Part shown: one piece after another, positions 20,546 to 30,824 of the stretch
Layout: the number at the start of each line of letters is the position of its first letter
How positions within the stretch are numbered: position 1 is the first letter of the stretch
Assembly: GCA_947579605.1 (NCBI GenBank)
Contig: OX388314.1
Coordinates: forward strand, 18,969,982-19,033,981
Length of the DNA: 64,000 nt
Source of the DNA: Athripsodes cinereus
Taxonomy: Eukaryota; Arthropoda; Insecta; Trichoptera; Leptoceridae
Direction: 5' to 3'
Program-made: the position numbers and the translations under genes
The notes under the pieces: generated by a model
The model's database searches: none
What the model was told of the DNA's origin: nothing
Seen by the model: the letters and a program-made list of their open reading frames with translations, nothing else

Positions 20546-22220
20546 AATAACATTTCTAATTTGCGCAGAATCTTACGAGCATGCGCAATGACCTCTGGTC
20601 GATAATGAGTTTTCTGTCTCACTCTATCTCATCTTGTTTAATATGTATTTATTTATGTAAGTGTATAATTCTAGATGGCTTTTCTTCTTACTTATGTGTA
20701 CATATTATAAATGTATTGGTGGGGTACTATTACTACATAGTACTACTACTACTACTAATACATTTATACGTTGTTTGTTTTTCTTGTGTTTGTCTGCGTG
20801 GGGTGGGATAGAGGGGTATTAACCACCACCTATGCTAGCTTTTTAACCATCTCTGATGGGTAAAAAGTGGTACTAACTTTTGTGTAAAAGAAATGAGAAT
20901 ATTGACTGAAGGAAGATTGGCAATTTGCATATTAAATGTCTTTATTATTTAAGTAAAAGAAGGAATATCGTATTGTGTTTAATGAAAATTGTTTTTCTCT
21001 TTTATATACCTACTACATCAGATTTTTAATGTTAAATAATTCCCATTTATTATTTTCTAAGTTAAATAGGTAAGCCAGAAGATTTTTTTTAAATAAATTG
21101 AAACAAGAATAAAAAGAAATGATGGAGAGTAAATAAAACATATTCTTATATATCTATTCACAAAGGAATTAATAATAACATGGACTTTATTTTTTCATAG
21201 GAATTTTCAGACAATGTTTATATTCTATAAGATACAGGATGCTCTAAATCAAAAATTAAGGTACAGAAAAAATCTTGATTACCTATTATGATTTGTCAGT
21301 TAAAAACAAGTATCACTACAAAATGAGTTGAGTTAGTAGTACAGTATTTATATTAGAATTCTCATAATAAACTTTATAATTTTTGTAAAAAAGTTTCTAA
21401 AGGGCCAAAATAAGATTGTTGTGAGATGTGCTACAGTGTAAAACAAATTTATTTTGGTATTAGTTTCTTTTAGCTGTAACTTCGTTTATTTATTAACGTC
21501 AGCAGCTTAAGTATAATTATTTAATGATATATCTCTACACGCTACATATAAACAGCATAAGTAAAATATTAATATAAAAATAGTATTAAAATTTAAAGTT
21601 CAAAGGCTTTAACTTCAGTCATTTTCTGATTTGCATAAAATTAATAAATGTCGTTAGATTTTAAAATGTTTATCACTTTTCCCTTTTTTTATACCTATAT
21701 TTATTTATTTATATAGGTACATATATGGCGTTCGCTTTTTACATGTATTAGATTTTACAGTTTATAACAATACAGTAAAAAAAACAATGATCATATGCAG
21801 AAGGTTAAAAAATGATATAAAAAAAAAATTTAATAGGACAATAGAGGAATAAATTTTAAAAATATATATTTAACAAAGTACTTATGTGTTTAAAACAATA
21901 CATATTTTTATATTCAATAAATAGAAGGTTATGTATTCTAGTTAGCCCAAACTTTTTCTATTTTTTTCATCATACATGATACCTAATGATTAAAATAAAT
22001 TGTTGACTACAATCTACAGAGTGTAGTGAAAGGAAAGTATCTACATTTATTTTACATAGTTTGTTAATCGACCGCACCGCCTTAACAGAATGATGGGTAC
22101 TTTTAAATTTGTTCATAATTATGTACATTTTTTCTTAAACGCTTATATACCAGATACTGTCCTGTCTTAACATAAAACATTCACCCTTTACAATGAGTAA
22201 GTGTGTAGGATAGAATTCCA
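20546..22220. other. AT-rich stretch with TAC-rich microsatellite
   Basis: An imperfect TAC repeat lies near 20733-20760, next to a 76-codon plus-strand frame of low-complexity hydrophobic composition that I do not regard as a gene. The rest to 22220 is AT-rich DNA without structure I can name. Confidence 0.4.
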
Positions 22221-22234
22221 GACCGCACAAAATA

Positions 22235-22330
22235 AACATAGAGGTTGTCAGTATCCTGATGGTAGGGTTTCGGACTAACAAACAAGAAATCCAGGGTTCG
22301 AACCCACTCTGAAGTAACCATGTTATTTTT
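22235..22330 (+). mobile_element. tRNA-derived SINE fragment
   Basis: GTATCCTGATGGTAGGG resembles a pol III A box and GGGTTCGAACCC is an excellent B box, about 35-40 bases apart as in a tRNA. The acceptor and anticodon stems do not close into a functional tRNA, so this is a SINE head rather than a tRNA gene. The 3' body cannot be delimited. Confidence 0.55.
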
Positions 22331-22619
22331 TACATAACAGATCATCTTTTACACTCTTAAACTCACGCTCTCAGAGAGTCAATAACGTCATGAGAAAAGT
22401 TGACTCGATTGAATTAGATAGCATCGAATGTAGAATGTTGGATTTTATTCTGTGTTCGCTGCAGAAGTCTTGAATTCAATTTTAATAGATTTGATTTCCG
22501 AATTAAATCCATGTGAATAAACCATCTTTTCAAAGTCGTAGGTACATATTTACGATTTATATGGTTAATTTTTCTATTTAATTGTTTTAAATCAATTTTA
22601 AATAAAAATAAATACATTT

Positions 22620-22880
22620 TCCGACCCTGCATTACGAGTTTTTTTAGGGTTGAGAGAGGGACAGAATACAACGAGTAGATGAGGGGGGAGAAAGAAACAC
22701 CTAAGACAAGAAAACACATTAATTCTTTCTTAGGGGAGGTGGAGGTAAAGCGCACCCCACCCGCGAGGGGGTCTAGGTGGACCTCGGGAGTTGTTATGGG
22801 GAGGGGGGGGGTGCTACCCCAGCTTTATATTTTAATATTAAGGGTAGCGATGTACTACTACTACTACTACTACTAGGTAC
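22620..22880. other. GC-rich island ending in (TAC)n microsatellite
   Basis: GTGGACCTCGGGAG and GGGAGGGGGGGGTGC words precede a TAC repeat at about 22853-22876. It contains overlapping short frames on both strands with no motif. The transition from the AT-rich flanks is sharp. Confidence 0.35.
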
Positions 22881-23298
22881 TTCTACTAGGTGATTGTGAA
22901 TGCCTTTCTGGATATAAAAATAATCATTATTTTATGAGTTTTTACTTTGCGATGCAACATTGCATTCATCTTTAAAAATGGAAAATGTTCCGATTTTTTT
23001 AAATATTCCTTCCTAACTCATTACGTCAGTCTATAGTGTAAATGTGACTACACATCTATACAAGAATTATAAGTCAATAAATTTCTTCGAATCTACTTGG
23101 CTAAATATTTCCAAAGCGAGAAATTAATTTACTTGACACCTTACTTTTAATTCATTAACTAAATATAATTAATAAATCATTTTTAAAAATAATGTCGTGT
23201 AAAAAATTAGTTATTTTAGAAATACCTACTCTTATTGATGGTGTTTTTTTTTTACAATTTGTCTTAAACTTTAATTATAGAAAAAGATGTACAAGAAA

Positions 23299-23480
23299 TG
23301 ATATAATAAAAACAAAATTGTTTTTAGGTTTTACTATGATTTATTTGTTAAATAAGTTACCAGGTTTCGACCTATGAGGTCATTGTCAAACTGAATTTAC
23401 TATCATAGGTCGAAACCTGGTAACTTATTTAACAAATAAATCATAGTAAAACTAAAAACAATTTTGTTTTCATTATATCA
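23299..23480. mobile_element. Near-perfect hairpin element, about 79-bp arms
   Basis: Bases 23299-23377 and 23403-23480 are reverse complements over almost their full length, differing by a one-base indel and one or two substitutions, around a 25-base loop (GGTCATTGTCAAACTGAATT...). The arm tip reads GTTACCAGGTTTCGACCTA. Such symmetry is typical of a foldback MITE, and the transcript would form a long double-stranded RNA. Reversed sequence from another inverted-repeat family (5008-5343) abuts it at 23484. Confidence 0.8.
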
Positions 23481-23483
23481 ATA

Positions 23484-23520
23484 TAATGGAGTTTTACAAA
23501 ATCAACGTCGACTCAATCAA
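23484..23520 (-). repeat. Fragment of the 5008-5343 element family
   Basis: On the minus strand it reads TTGAGTCGACGTTGATTTTG then TAAAACTCCATTATATTG, matching the left shoulder of the inverted-repeat element at 5025-5060 and the copy at 49920. Confidence 0.5.
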
Positions 23521-24560
23521 TGTACCTACAAGAAAGATATATCGTGGAATTCCATTTTCCACTTTTAACCCGTGAATAAATTTTAAATATTTTGACTTAA
23601 ATCCTCTCCATTCATCATGAAATAAATATAATTGGTATTGTCATATTTAATACTTATTTATTAAAAAAGGAAAATAATTGAGAGGCTTAACTTTTGTATA
23701 CATTACTGTAAGTATATACCTTTCTACTGAGAACAAACGTGAAAAACAAACGAGTGTTTGTAGAAAAACTAACGACTTATCTATAAAAATAACAACAACA
23801 ACAAAGTAAAATGCTACTCTTCAAAAGAGACAAATGTAAACGTGATCTAGGAGTTGAGCTTATAGGGAAAGAAATTGTCGTTTTTATAAAAACGTTATAC
23901 TGTGTATCAACATGTGACATCTTTTGTACTTCAGACGGGAAAATGTTGAATTATTTAAATGTACTTGAATGAAAGGAAGCGTTTTGTCGAAAAGTTCTTT
24001 GATATTTTATGTTACTGAAAATAATATTCCGTGTTATGGATTGAACTTTTTTATGTTGGGTTTCGTGTTTAATAGTGATGTTTTGGTGAATGCATCCGAA
24101 GTTTGTTTTTCTCTGTAGGGATGTTTTCTTGCTATTATTCTTATTATTATTATAAACAGAGAAGGGGTGGAAGAAATGTTCGTTAGACCAAATTATTGCA
24201 CTAGAAGAACTCCTGCAGGACATGAGGTATATGTACATACATTTTATATACGATGTGACCAAACATCGAAAACGACCATCGGATTTTATAAGCGACCAAA
24301 TTAAAATTGTGTTTTTGTAAAACAGGTAGGTATGTGATGTGATATAAATATTAACGGACAACTACCTAGTATCTTTTTGTGATCATTTTACTCAATGCTG
24401 AGTGACGTGATTTTAAAAATATTTCTTACACCGTCCGTAAGACAATAACATTTTCGTAAAACAGAGCCTGTCTTTCGGCCAGTCATTTGAATATAAATAT
24501 GGTAGTGAAGTTAATAATTTTTTTATTAGGTATATTTTTATTCTTAACGTTTGTATCGGA
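23521..24560. other. AT-rich stretch, no gene supported
   Basis: A 136-codon minus-strand frame (23951-24361) is the longest here, but it is lysine/asparagine/serine-rich with no domain, no start context and no splice signals, so I leave it uncalled. No repeats recognised. Confidence 0.4.
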
Positions 24561-24685
24561 GAATTGTATTATGGAGTCCCAGAATAAGAACTGGTCTCTC
24601 ACTTTATTCTATAAGTATATGAGAGTCCTGTAAAAGGCAGGTATTAGTTAAACATCACGAAGAAGATATTTTTCATCTTCAATGA

Positions 24686-24870
24686 GTTCGTCGGTAGCCT
24701 GGAGGTAGAGTCTCGGCCTCGTGAACAAGGGGTCCGTGGTTCGATACCAGCTGCCGGCAAAACTCCCCTTTCACGACATAAGCTTTTAGTAGCTTACTGT
24801 GAAAGGTGTATAAGGTTGTATTTGGGTTTATAACAAAACCCAGATAGGTATATCTTTAAAAAAAAAAAAA
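24686..24870 (+). mobile_element. tRNA-headed SINE, family S1, full-length copy
   Basis: The head CGGTAGCCTGGAGGTAGAG (A-box-like) and GTGGTTCGATACC (B box) is followed by a body with CAAAACTCCCCTTTCACGAC and GGTTGTATTTGGGTTTATAA, and ends in a run of A. Two other clear copies lie at 46558-46700 and 47737-47918. The flanks TTCAATGAG and TTCAAGGATGAG may be a degraded target duplication. It inserted into a family X retroposon. Confidence 0.75.
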
Positions 24871-24985
24871 GTTCAAGGATGAGGTGTACCACTCATTCTG
24901 AATGTCATATTTGTTATTGGAACAGAGAGGGCATTTCGCATGTTTATTACATGCGGTTAATCTGTTGACTACATCTTCTTCCTGA

Positions 24986-25190
24986 CACTGTCTTTTATTG
25001 CCGCTGAAGGCTATTGGGCTCGGCTATTCTCGTTCTGAGATTAAATACTTTTCGCTTCACTATGTCATCTTTATTCAGACCATTTCTCCGCAGGATTCTA
25101 TTAAATTGTGTCATCCAGGTATTCTTTGATCTCCCTCTTGACGGATTTTTAGGGAGATTTATTGACGTGACTTTGTTAACGATATGTCAC
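24986..25190 (-). pseudogene. LINE ORF2 C-terminal fragment nested in family X
   Basis: Reading the minus strand gives NPSRGRSKNTWMTQFNRIL and RRNGLNKDDIV, the GR.K..W tail pattern of insect non-LTR ORF2 proteins, ending at a stop near 25015. The flanks GTTGACTACAT and GTTAGCTACAT suggest a target duplication, which supports an insertion into the family X copy. Confidence 0.55.
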
Positions 25191-25235
25191 GTTAGCTACA
25201 TACTTTGTTAGAAATGCCATGAAGGCATGAGTATG

Positions 25236-26290
25236 AGCAGGAATTGTTACTTCTCTGCAATCTTGAGAGAAACGTTGAAGGGCCAAAGGAGGAGAATAAT
25301 AATTGCTTTTGTAGTTGAGAAATTATTAAATTCGGGCATAGTTTATTTCGAATAGTTATAGGCCACTTTCGGGTTCTGTATTCGTCTCTTATCTAGACCT
25401 ATCAACTCATAATAAACTGTGCGAATATGGACACACACATACCATTGAATAAATATATATAGCCATAACGACTTCTAGTATGTATAATAGTTACGAGAAG
25501 ATCTTAACAAAATATACACGTATATACAAACACTAGCCATGTGAGTAGGTGGGGGTAAATAATGACCCATTATATTTTTGTGTTATTTTTTGGGGGACAT
25601 AGCGCTTTATGTAGTATCTAGTCGGTACCTACGTATCTGCGAGTTAGTTTTCTCTTCAAACTGGTGGTAATAGAAGTGGTTTTAGTATTTTTATACTGCT
25701 TGCTAAGTAGATATTACGTACTTATAGGTAATGATTGTATATACTATAATCTATAGCACATGCTCTATCTCTTCTTATGTTTAGGGTTTTTGTGTTACGT
25801 ACTAATGCTATTATTAATAAATACTGTTGACAATATGTGCACTAAGTATACCGTGGACGCAACATAAGTGATTGTTATGAGAAATATGTAATGGGAATAT
25901 TTTAGCAATGTTGCAAGTTACCTCGAGTGTTTCTTTTTTTACTTCGTATTGTTTTTTACTGATTTATGTTATTTATGTAATATAGGTGTTACTATCAGCT
26001 GAAACACTTTTCTTACAGTTTATAGTTATACAATCTTCAGTCAAAACTCATCGTTGAATCGCATTTGGAAACTTGGTAATGAATACTCTCTGGCTGTTGA
26101 CAAATCATTATAACACATCTATTGATCACTTCAAATCACATTTGAAGAGTGTCATGCTGCAGAACTATGCTGTTGGTGGTTCTTGTCGTTTTGGTGGTGC
26201 TTGTGCCTGATGTGTGTGTCTCTTGTCGTTTTGTTTTTCAATTCAGCTCGAATTAAATTTTTTTTGGTGTCATAATTATATGTACCTATC
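25236..26290. other. AT-rich stretch with a doubtful LINE-like patch
   Basis: Around 26085-26160 the plus strand reads as NHYNTSIDHFKSHLKSVML, reminiscent of the SL..FK..LK ending of CR1/jockey ORF2 proteins, but it is too short to call. The rest has no recognisable feature. Confidence 0.3.
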
Positions 26291-26344
26291 TTGAAGTGAT
26301 ATTTAAAAAAAATATTTTTAGTATTGTTCTGTGCATAATAATGC

Positions 26345-26640
26345 TGGGTGTGGGGGGCGCTTTGTTGAAATGGTTTGAAAGCTACCTGAGAGGGCGAACA
26401 CTTCGTGTGAGAATCGAATGTACAGTATCTGATAGTTTTGAGGCTACAAGTGGATTGCCTCAAGGCAGCCATCTTGCTCCGGTGCTGTTCCTAATTTTTG
26501 TAAATGACTTAACTAGAGAATTTAGAGACGTAAATTTTTTGCTCTTCGCTGATGATTTGAAGATTTATAAAAGTAGGTATTAGTAGCCTTTATGATTGCC
26601 ACACACTTCAAAACAATTTGGATAAACTAAATGTTTGTAC
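26345..26640 (+). pseudogene. Non-LTR reverse transcriptase fragment
   Basis: The frame gives WFESYLRGR, then SGLPQGSHLAPVLFLIFVND and FLLFADDLKIY. LPQGS and the FADD box are the palm motifs of non-LTR reverse transcriptases, and the spacing fits a CR1/jockey-like enzyme. After a stop at 26581 the continuation in another frame reads DCHTLQNNLDKLNVC, the usual next block, so one frameshift separates them. The finger and thumb parts are missing. Its downstream side is split by a 277-bp hAT element at 26649. Confidence 0.8.
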
Positions 26641-26648
26641 CTACCATC

Positions 26649-26925
26649 CAGTGGCGGGACCAGACCTTTTATATTGGGCATGCTTTCAAAATGTTTTTTT
26701 TTTTTTATTTCCACAATTCGGTATACGAATTTAAGAAAATACCCGACTCACCAAATTTCTTCTGCTCCGTCGCCAAAATTTCAATTTAGTATAGGAATTT
26801 GAGATATATCACGATCTCATCGCTTTAATAAATAAATAAATAAATAAATATATCAATTTCAGACAATATCCAACTTTTTGCTAGGCATGCGGTGCATTTT
26901 TGCATGTATGGAAAGCACGCCACTG
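26649..26925. mobile_element. Short hAT element with 8-bp target duplication
   Basis: The left end is CAGTGGCGGGACC and the right end GCACGCCACTG, an inverted repeat with CAGTGGCG at the tips. The 8-bp word CTACCATC is repeated exactly at 26641-26648 and 26926-26933. An 8-bp duplication with CAG...CTG tips is diagnostic of the hAT superfamily. There is no transposase, and an AAAT microsatellite lies near 26829-26851. Removing the element joins the reverse-transcriptase remnant to the retroposon tail beginning ACCATCACGACATATTCC. Confidence 0.85.
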
Positions 26926-26933
26926 CTACCATC

Positions 26934-27165
26934 ACGACATATTCCACAAATGGGGTGGCCAGCAGACGAGCTGAATAAAATAAACATGCAAACAATCTTC
27001 TCCATGCCAACAAAAAATCATGATGTTCAGGACAAGCGACAAATTTCATCGCTTTTATTTCATTTTCTTTTTTTTACATTTACACAAATTTCATTACTTT
27101 TTACAGGACATTCGAAAACTTACGTAAACGAGTGGAAGACCAATTCTTTGCCAGGTGACCCACGT
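26934..27165 (-). repeat. Dispersed retroposon family X copy
   Basis: ACGACATATTCCACAAATGG, GGTGGCCAGCAGACGAGC, GGACATTCGAAAACTTACG and ATTCTTTGCCAGGTGACCC appear in family order. The left edge was originally continuous with the reverse-transcriptase remnant at 26345-26640. Confidence 0.6.
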
Positions 27166-27234
27166 AAACATAAATAACTAATCATTATCTTAAAATAGTT
27201 AAATCAATGCCCATAAACATTATTTTTTGTTGTA

Positions 27235-27395
27235 TCTATACCATCACGCCGTATCCCAAGTGGGGTAGACAAAGGGATTGGAACGCCATATTAGCCTATC
27301 TTTACATACTTCTTTCACTCCTGCCACATGCAATTTATCATACATGCATGCCGATTTCTCTCACTCAACACGCGGCCATCCTTCAAATATAAGTA
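27235..27395 (-). pseudogene. LINE ORF2 3' end, copy 1 of a pair
   Basis: On the minus strand it reads LKDGRVLSERNRHACMINCM, broken afterwards, and ends with the GGGATACGGCGTGATGGTAT tail. It is closely related to 63355-63610 (LKDGRVLSKRNRRACMRNCM). Together they define one LINE family with a 3' end resembling that of family X. Confidence 0.6.
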
Positions 27396-27779
27396 ACATA
27401 ATATAATTAAATTGTAGTCTCCCATCAGGGATTATTCAATGTGCAAGTAATTTCCAATTTTTTTAGCCAACAGTCAAGTCTGGATTCAAATTGTATGGGC
27501 TATGTTCAGATTTCATTAAAAAAAGACTTATGCATGTTTTCACTCTACGTTAAATGGGAAATTTTTAATGAGTTCTATAGTTTCAGCTTATTTAAATAAA
27601 ATAATTTAGATAATCAGTTTCTCAATGCTTATTGATTAAGCAAATAATAAATTCACCAATCTCATTTAAGTAAATTTAATAAAAATGTAAATGAGCTTAC
27701 TGCAACCAACTACTTAAGATAGGTACTACATTTTGTGGTTTTTATTGCCGATGAGAAATTGAAATCAAGTTGATTTCGA

Positions 27780-28070
27780 AATTAACTCTCTGATTGGTCG
27801 AATTGAACGAAAGCCTTTGTTCTAATTATCACAATCAAGACACGCTATTGGTTATCTCACCCTAGGTGGGCGTGTCACGTGGCTGGCGGGAGACGGTTTT
27901 AATTACTGAGTAAATTAAAAGGAAAGTGAGTAAAGTCTCGCTCGGGTGTCGTTAAGGCGAGTGGCTATTGGGCGATACCATTACACCACATCCCCCCTCA
28001 CCCCCCCCCCCCCTCGGGAGTGATTGTGTGAGGGCGTGACTCTGATCCATAATGAACCACTCCTATTCCT
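27780..28070. promoter_or_regulatory. GC-rich promoter-like island
   Basis: Three ATTGG words (inverted CCAAT boxes) at about 27788, 27853 and 27967, an E-box CACGTG near 27877, GGCTGGCGGGAGACGG, CTCGCTCGGGTGTCG and a C-run near 28005 lie within 290 bases of otherwise AT-rich DNA. The composition and motifs are those of a promoter or enhancer, but no transcript can be proposed with confidence. I see no repeat copy in the window. Confidence 0.35.
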
Positions 28071-28364
28071 CTCTGATCTTCATCATCTGTTCTGGACATT
28101 TCTAATTAACTTTTCAAATTGTCCTACAGTCTGAACATGTTCGATATAAACCTCAGCAAGTACACGTTATTGCTTTACTTTGAACTCACTCCATTAAAAG
28201 GCTCAAAGATTTTCTTGGCTAAACTCCTACATTAAGCAATGAATTTTTAATCTTTATGTAATAAAATAAACATAAAATAATCATGTAATGCTTAACGCTT
28301 GGTTGAAATGCAAAAGGAATACCTATGATAAATAATTATTGATTCCAGACATCTAATTTTTTCA

Positions 28365-28860
28365 CTTAAGCGATGAGGCATGTCTTCCATCCTAAATGTA
28401 TTATTTCTAATTGCCTTTATAGGTATTACATACATCTAGACCAAGGGTGGCTAACTCGCGGCCCGCGGGCCACATGCGGCCCGTTGGGTGTCTACGTACC
28501 GCCCGCGAAGCATATGCACACTTTTTTTAAAATAAAGGTCGTTACAAGTACCCGTTACTTTTTGAAAGAGGTATTTTGAGCAAATATTCTTAAAGAAAAC
28601 CGAGGAGTTTTGAAACATTTCAAATTCCTGTACCTTTTTGAAAATTTGGCGACGGGGGAGGGGAGGTAGAAATTTTAAGTTGAAGTAAAATTTTCAAATG
28701 TTCCATATACCTATGGAGTATATTGTTGTGCGGCCCGGTAGGAAATCTCATTCTAAAATTTCGCCCGGCTGCTGAAAAGGTTGACCACCCATGATCTAGA
28801 CCATTTGTGGGTGATCCCGTGATGGTATAGATAGAATACAATCTTACTCTTTTTCTTATT
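28365..28860 (+). mobile_element. Dispersed retroposon family X copy, interrupted by hAT element
   Basis: The left part has AAGCGATGAGGCATG and CCATCCTAAATG. The right part has GTGGGTGATCCCGTGATGGT then ATAGATAGA, the family's 3' tail. The two parts are separated by the hAT element at 28442-28793. Confidence 0.55.
28442..28793. mobile_element. Short hAT element with 8-bp target duplication
   Basis: The ends CAAGGGTGGCTAACTCGCGG and GTTGACCACCCATG form the inverted repeat, and ATCTAGAC is repeated exactly at 28434-28441 and 28794-28801. The GC-rich subterminal word GCGGCCCGCGGGCC and the GGTGG.TAAC tip are familiar from hAT elements of many animals. No transposase is present: the interior has only short frames. 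Confidence 0.88.
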
Positions 28861-28864
28861 GTTT

Positions 28865-29490
28865 GAAATAATATGTGTGTTAACTGACAAAATGTTGAGT
28901 AGGTATTTCGGACGCTTTGCACTTAAAACCAAGATATTGTTCACTTCACGTCTATTTTGAGTCATTTAATTAAATGTACATATTTATTACAGAAATGGTG
29001 TACTAACAGTGAGCGAGAACATTAAAAGTAAAAATAAAAATTACGTCTCAAACGGGAATAAAAATATGTCTAGACTGATATTTAAATTAAGGCCACATAA
29101 TAAATTAAACCACTTTATGTTTACCACGTAAAACATCTAGCATTTATCTAAAACAAATGAATGTAACGTTTCGTCGTTATTCTTTATTTCAAATATTCAA
29201 GAATCGAATTCGTTCCACAATCCATTTTTAAAACCAAATTTAGTATCAATAATAATGATAATAGAATGCCTTTTTATAAACCTGGGTACTCGGTAAACCC
29301 GTACAATGCCATCTTTGGAATAGTAAAATACTCTATACACATATCTTCATACACACAGAAGTGGCTATAGTTAGAATATAGACATCCCTTCTTAACCCTT
29401 AGACCACGTGGCTATTCGCAAGTTAAGAAATAATTTAAATAAGTTATTTAAGTAGGTACCCTATTTGAATACAGCGCGCAAAAGAGTTTT
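28865..29490. other. AT-rich stretch, nothing seen
   Basis: No gene or repeat family recognised between the family X tail and the G-rich island at 29500. Confidence 0.4.
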
Positions 29491-29494
29491 CTCA

Positions 29495-29900
29495 TATCGG
29501 GTAGGATAGGGAACATCAGCCAGAGAAGACTTCAGGAGTTTGGGTATAGAGAGGTTTAAGGTTTATAAGATGTAGGTAATAATAATAATAATAAGAAGAA
29601 TGGGAGTTGTATAGATTGTATATGGGTGTATATGTGTGTGTGTGTGTATGTAGGGTGTTCCGACAAAGGGATTCAGTATTCGAAAGGTGGATGGATGGTG
29701 GGATTCTGTATGTGCTTGGTGCTTATACTTTCTTCATATGGGGGAGACTGGGGTACGATGTAGTACCGTCAGTAGTACACTGTGTACACACACACAGTAG
29801 GCCCGTTCTCCATATTATTATTACTATCACTATACTATACTACACATAGTAAAGTAGATACACCTACTACAGTTTTACAGAGAGATGCGCATTAATATTA
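29495..29900. other. G-rich island with microsatellites
   Basis: It contains an AAT tract near 29578-29593, a TG tract near 29632-29648 and single-copy G-rich sequence (GGTGGATGGATGGTGGG, GGGGGAGACTGGGGTACG). The plus strand is open for 80 codons, but it starts within the microsatellite and has no motif. Function unknown. Confidence 0.3.
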
Positions 29901-30329
29901 AATGGCTTGGAAAAGCGGTGGCGCGGATAAGCGAAATATCTCTCAGAATGTACCAACACTGGTTCGTAAAGTGTTAAGTTTTGATTGAGTTATGGTTCTC
30001 GAGATAATAACATCCACCGAATTCCAAATCATTTATTAACTTCAGACGTTAAGCTAGCACAAGATGCAAACGAGAAAACTGCCCTCACACTACCTTGAAT
30101 ATGACTACCAAAATATTATATTATACACATTTCATACCGTTATCAAATTTAGGATTTATTTTAGGTCATACTTAACTTGTGTTTCTGATTGTGACTAGAG
30201 AAACAGATTATGTATGTTTTATTATAAAATTGCTCTCGTGTGTTTTTAATTTATTGTTCTATAATGAATTATCAAGCAAATAATCTTATGACTCAACCGG
30301 GGAACAAAATCGATAACACTAAAGCTAAT

Positions 30330-30355
30330 CAACACATTTCTTTTCTTTTTTGCAG
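30330..30355 (+). other. Strong candidate 3' splice site
   Basis: AGCTAATCAAC (a branch-point-like CTAAT) is followed by a pyrimidine tract TTTCTTTTCTTTTTTGCAG ending at 30355. The distance from the branch-like A to the AG is about 26 bases, as expected. It is the best acceptor I found in the window. Confidence 0.45.
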
Positions 30356-30437
30356 ATCTTCCTACGAAAATCCACCTAATGACCAGAATTTTTCTACCCA
30401 AGACAAAGATAACCAGTATAATAAAGCTGAGATTTAA
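30356..30437 (+). CDS. Candidate terminal coding exon of an unknown gene
   Basis: From the acceptor AG the plus strand stays open for 27 codons to a TAA at 30435-30437. Its only fully open frame gives a hydrophilic peptide starting SSYENPPNDQ and ending NQYNKAEI, with the first base completing a codon from an upstream exon. Codon use looks coding-like compared with the AT-rich flanks (many GAC, CAG, ACC, GAG codons). An AATAAA lies about 350 bases after the stop, followed by GT-rich sequence, as in a 3' end. I do not recognise the protein, and no upstream exon can be identified here. If real, much of the left part of the window would be intron. It could also be chance. Confidence 0.35.
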
Positions 30438-30820
30438 TCCTAGGTGATGGAAACAATGCAGCAAGCGAACACATTTGGCGTGTGTGGCGACACGCGACAT
30501 CCTACTTGAGATGTCGTGATTAAATACAAATGCAATGATCAGCTTATACCTAAGTTAAATTTGGCTACCTTTCAAATATGGAAAAAATATATTTTGTAAT
30601 CATATGCATGTACCTAGATAGATAATTTTAAATGTTTTTTTTTTAAAAACAACTCTCGTTATATTTATAGGTTTAGAAAAAATAAGAGATTACCAAAAAC
30701 ACTCACAGTTTTATGTAAAGTTTGAGAATATCTGTGTCAAACGGATACCATCAGTAGTATTTCAGGATTTTTGTAAATAATGTGTATTAAATAAAAGTAT
30801 GTGGTAAATGTATCTACTTA
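30438..30820 (+). other. Possible 3' untranslated region with AATAAA
   Basis: It follows the candidate exon. AATAAA occurs at 30790-30795 and GTATGTGGTAAATGT just downstream. The first 60 bases are GC-richer (GTGTGTGGCGACACGCGAC, which can fold into a small hairpin). Its status depends wholly on the exon call. Confidence 0.3.
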
Positions 30821-30824
30821 CATT

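Larger units (their letters stand above)
24565..25235 (+). mobile_element. Dispersed retroposon family X, copy split by two insertions
   Basis: Pieces in order: GAGAGTCCTGTAAAAGGCAG near 24620, then ACCACTCATTCTGAATGTCA near 24888, then ACATGCGGTTAATCTGTTGA near 24951, then AGAAATGCCATGAAGGCATG near 25210. The same order, uninterrupted, is seen at 55590-55830. The first gap is filled by a SINE (24686-24870) and the second by a LINE fragment (about 24986-25190). Confidence 0.65.

Noticed and set aside
22240..22310. Possible tRNA gene with a perfect B box
   Set aside because: The acceptor and anticodon stems do not close and a repeat body follows, so it is a SINE head.
23951..24361. 136-codon minus-strand frame, longest outside the LTR element
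   Set aside because: Low-complexity, K/N/S-rich composition, no domain, no start or splice context, in AT-rich DNA where such frames occur by chance.
27005..27110. TTTTTACAG acceptor-like site before GACATTCGAAAAC
   Set aside because: It is part of the family X repeat, where the same words recur without any exon.
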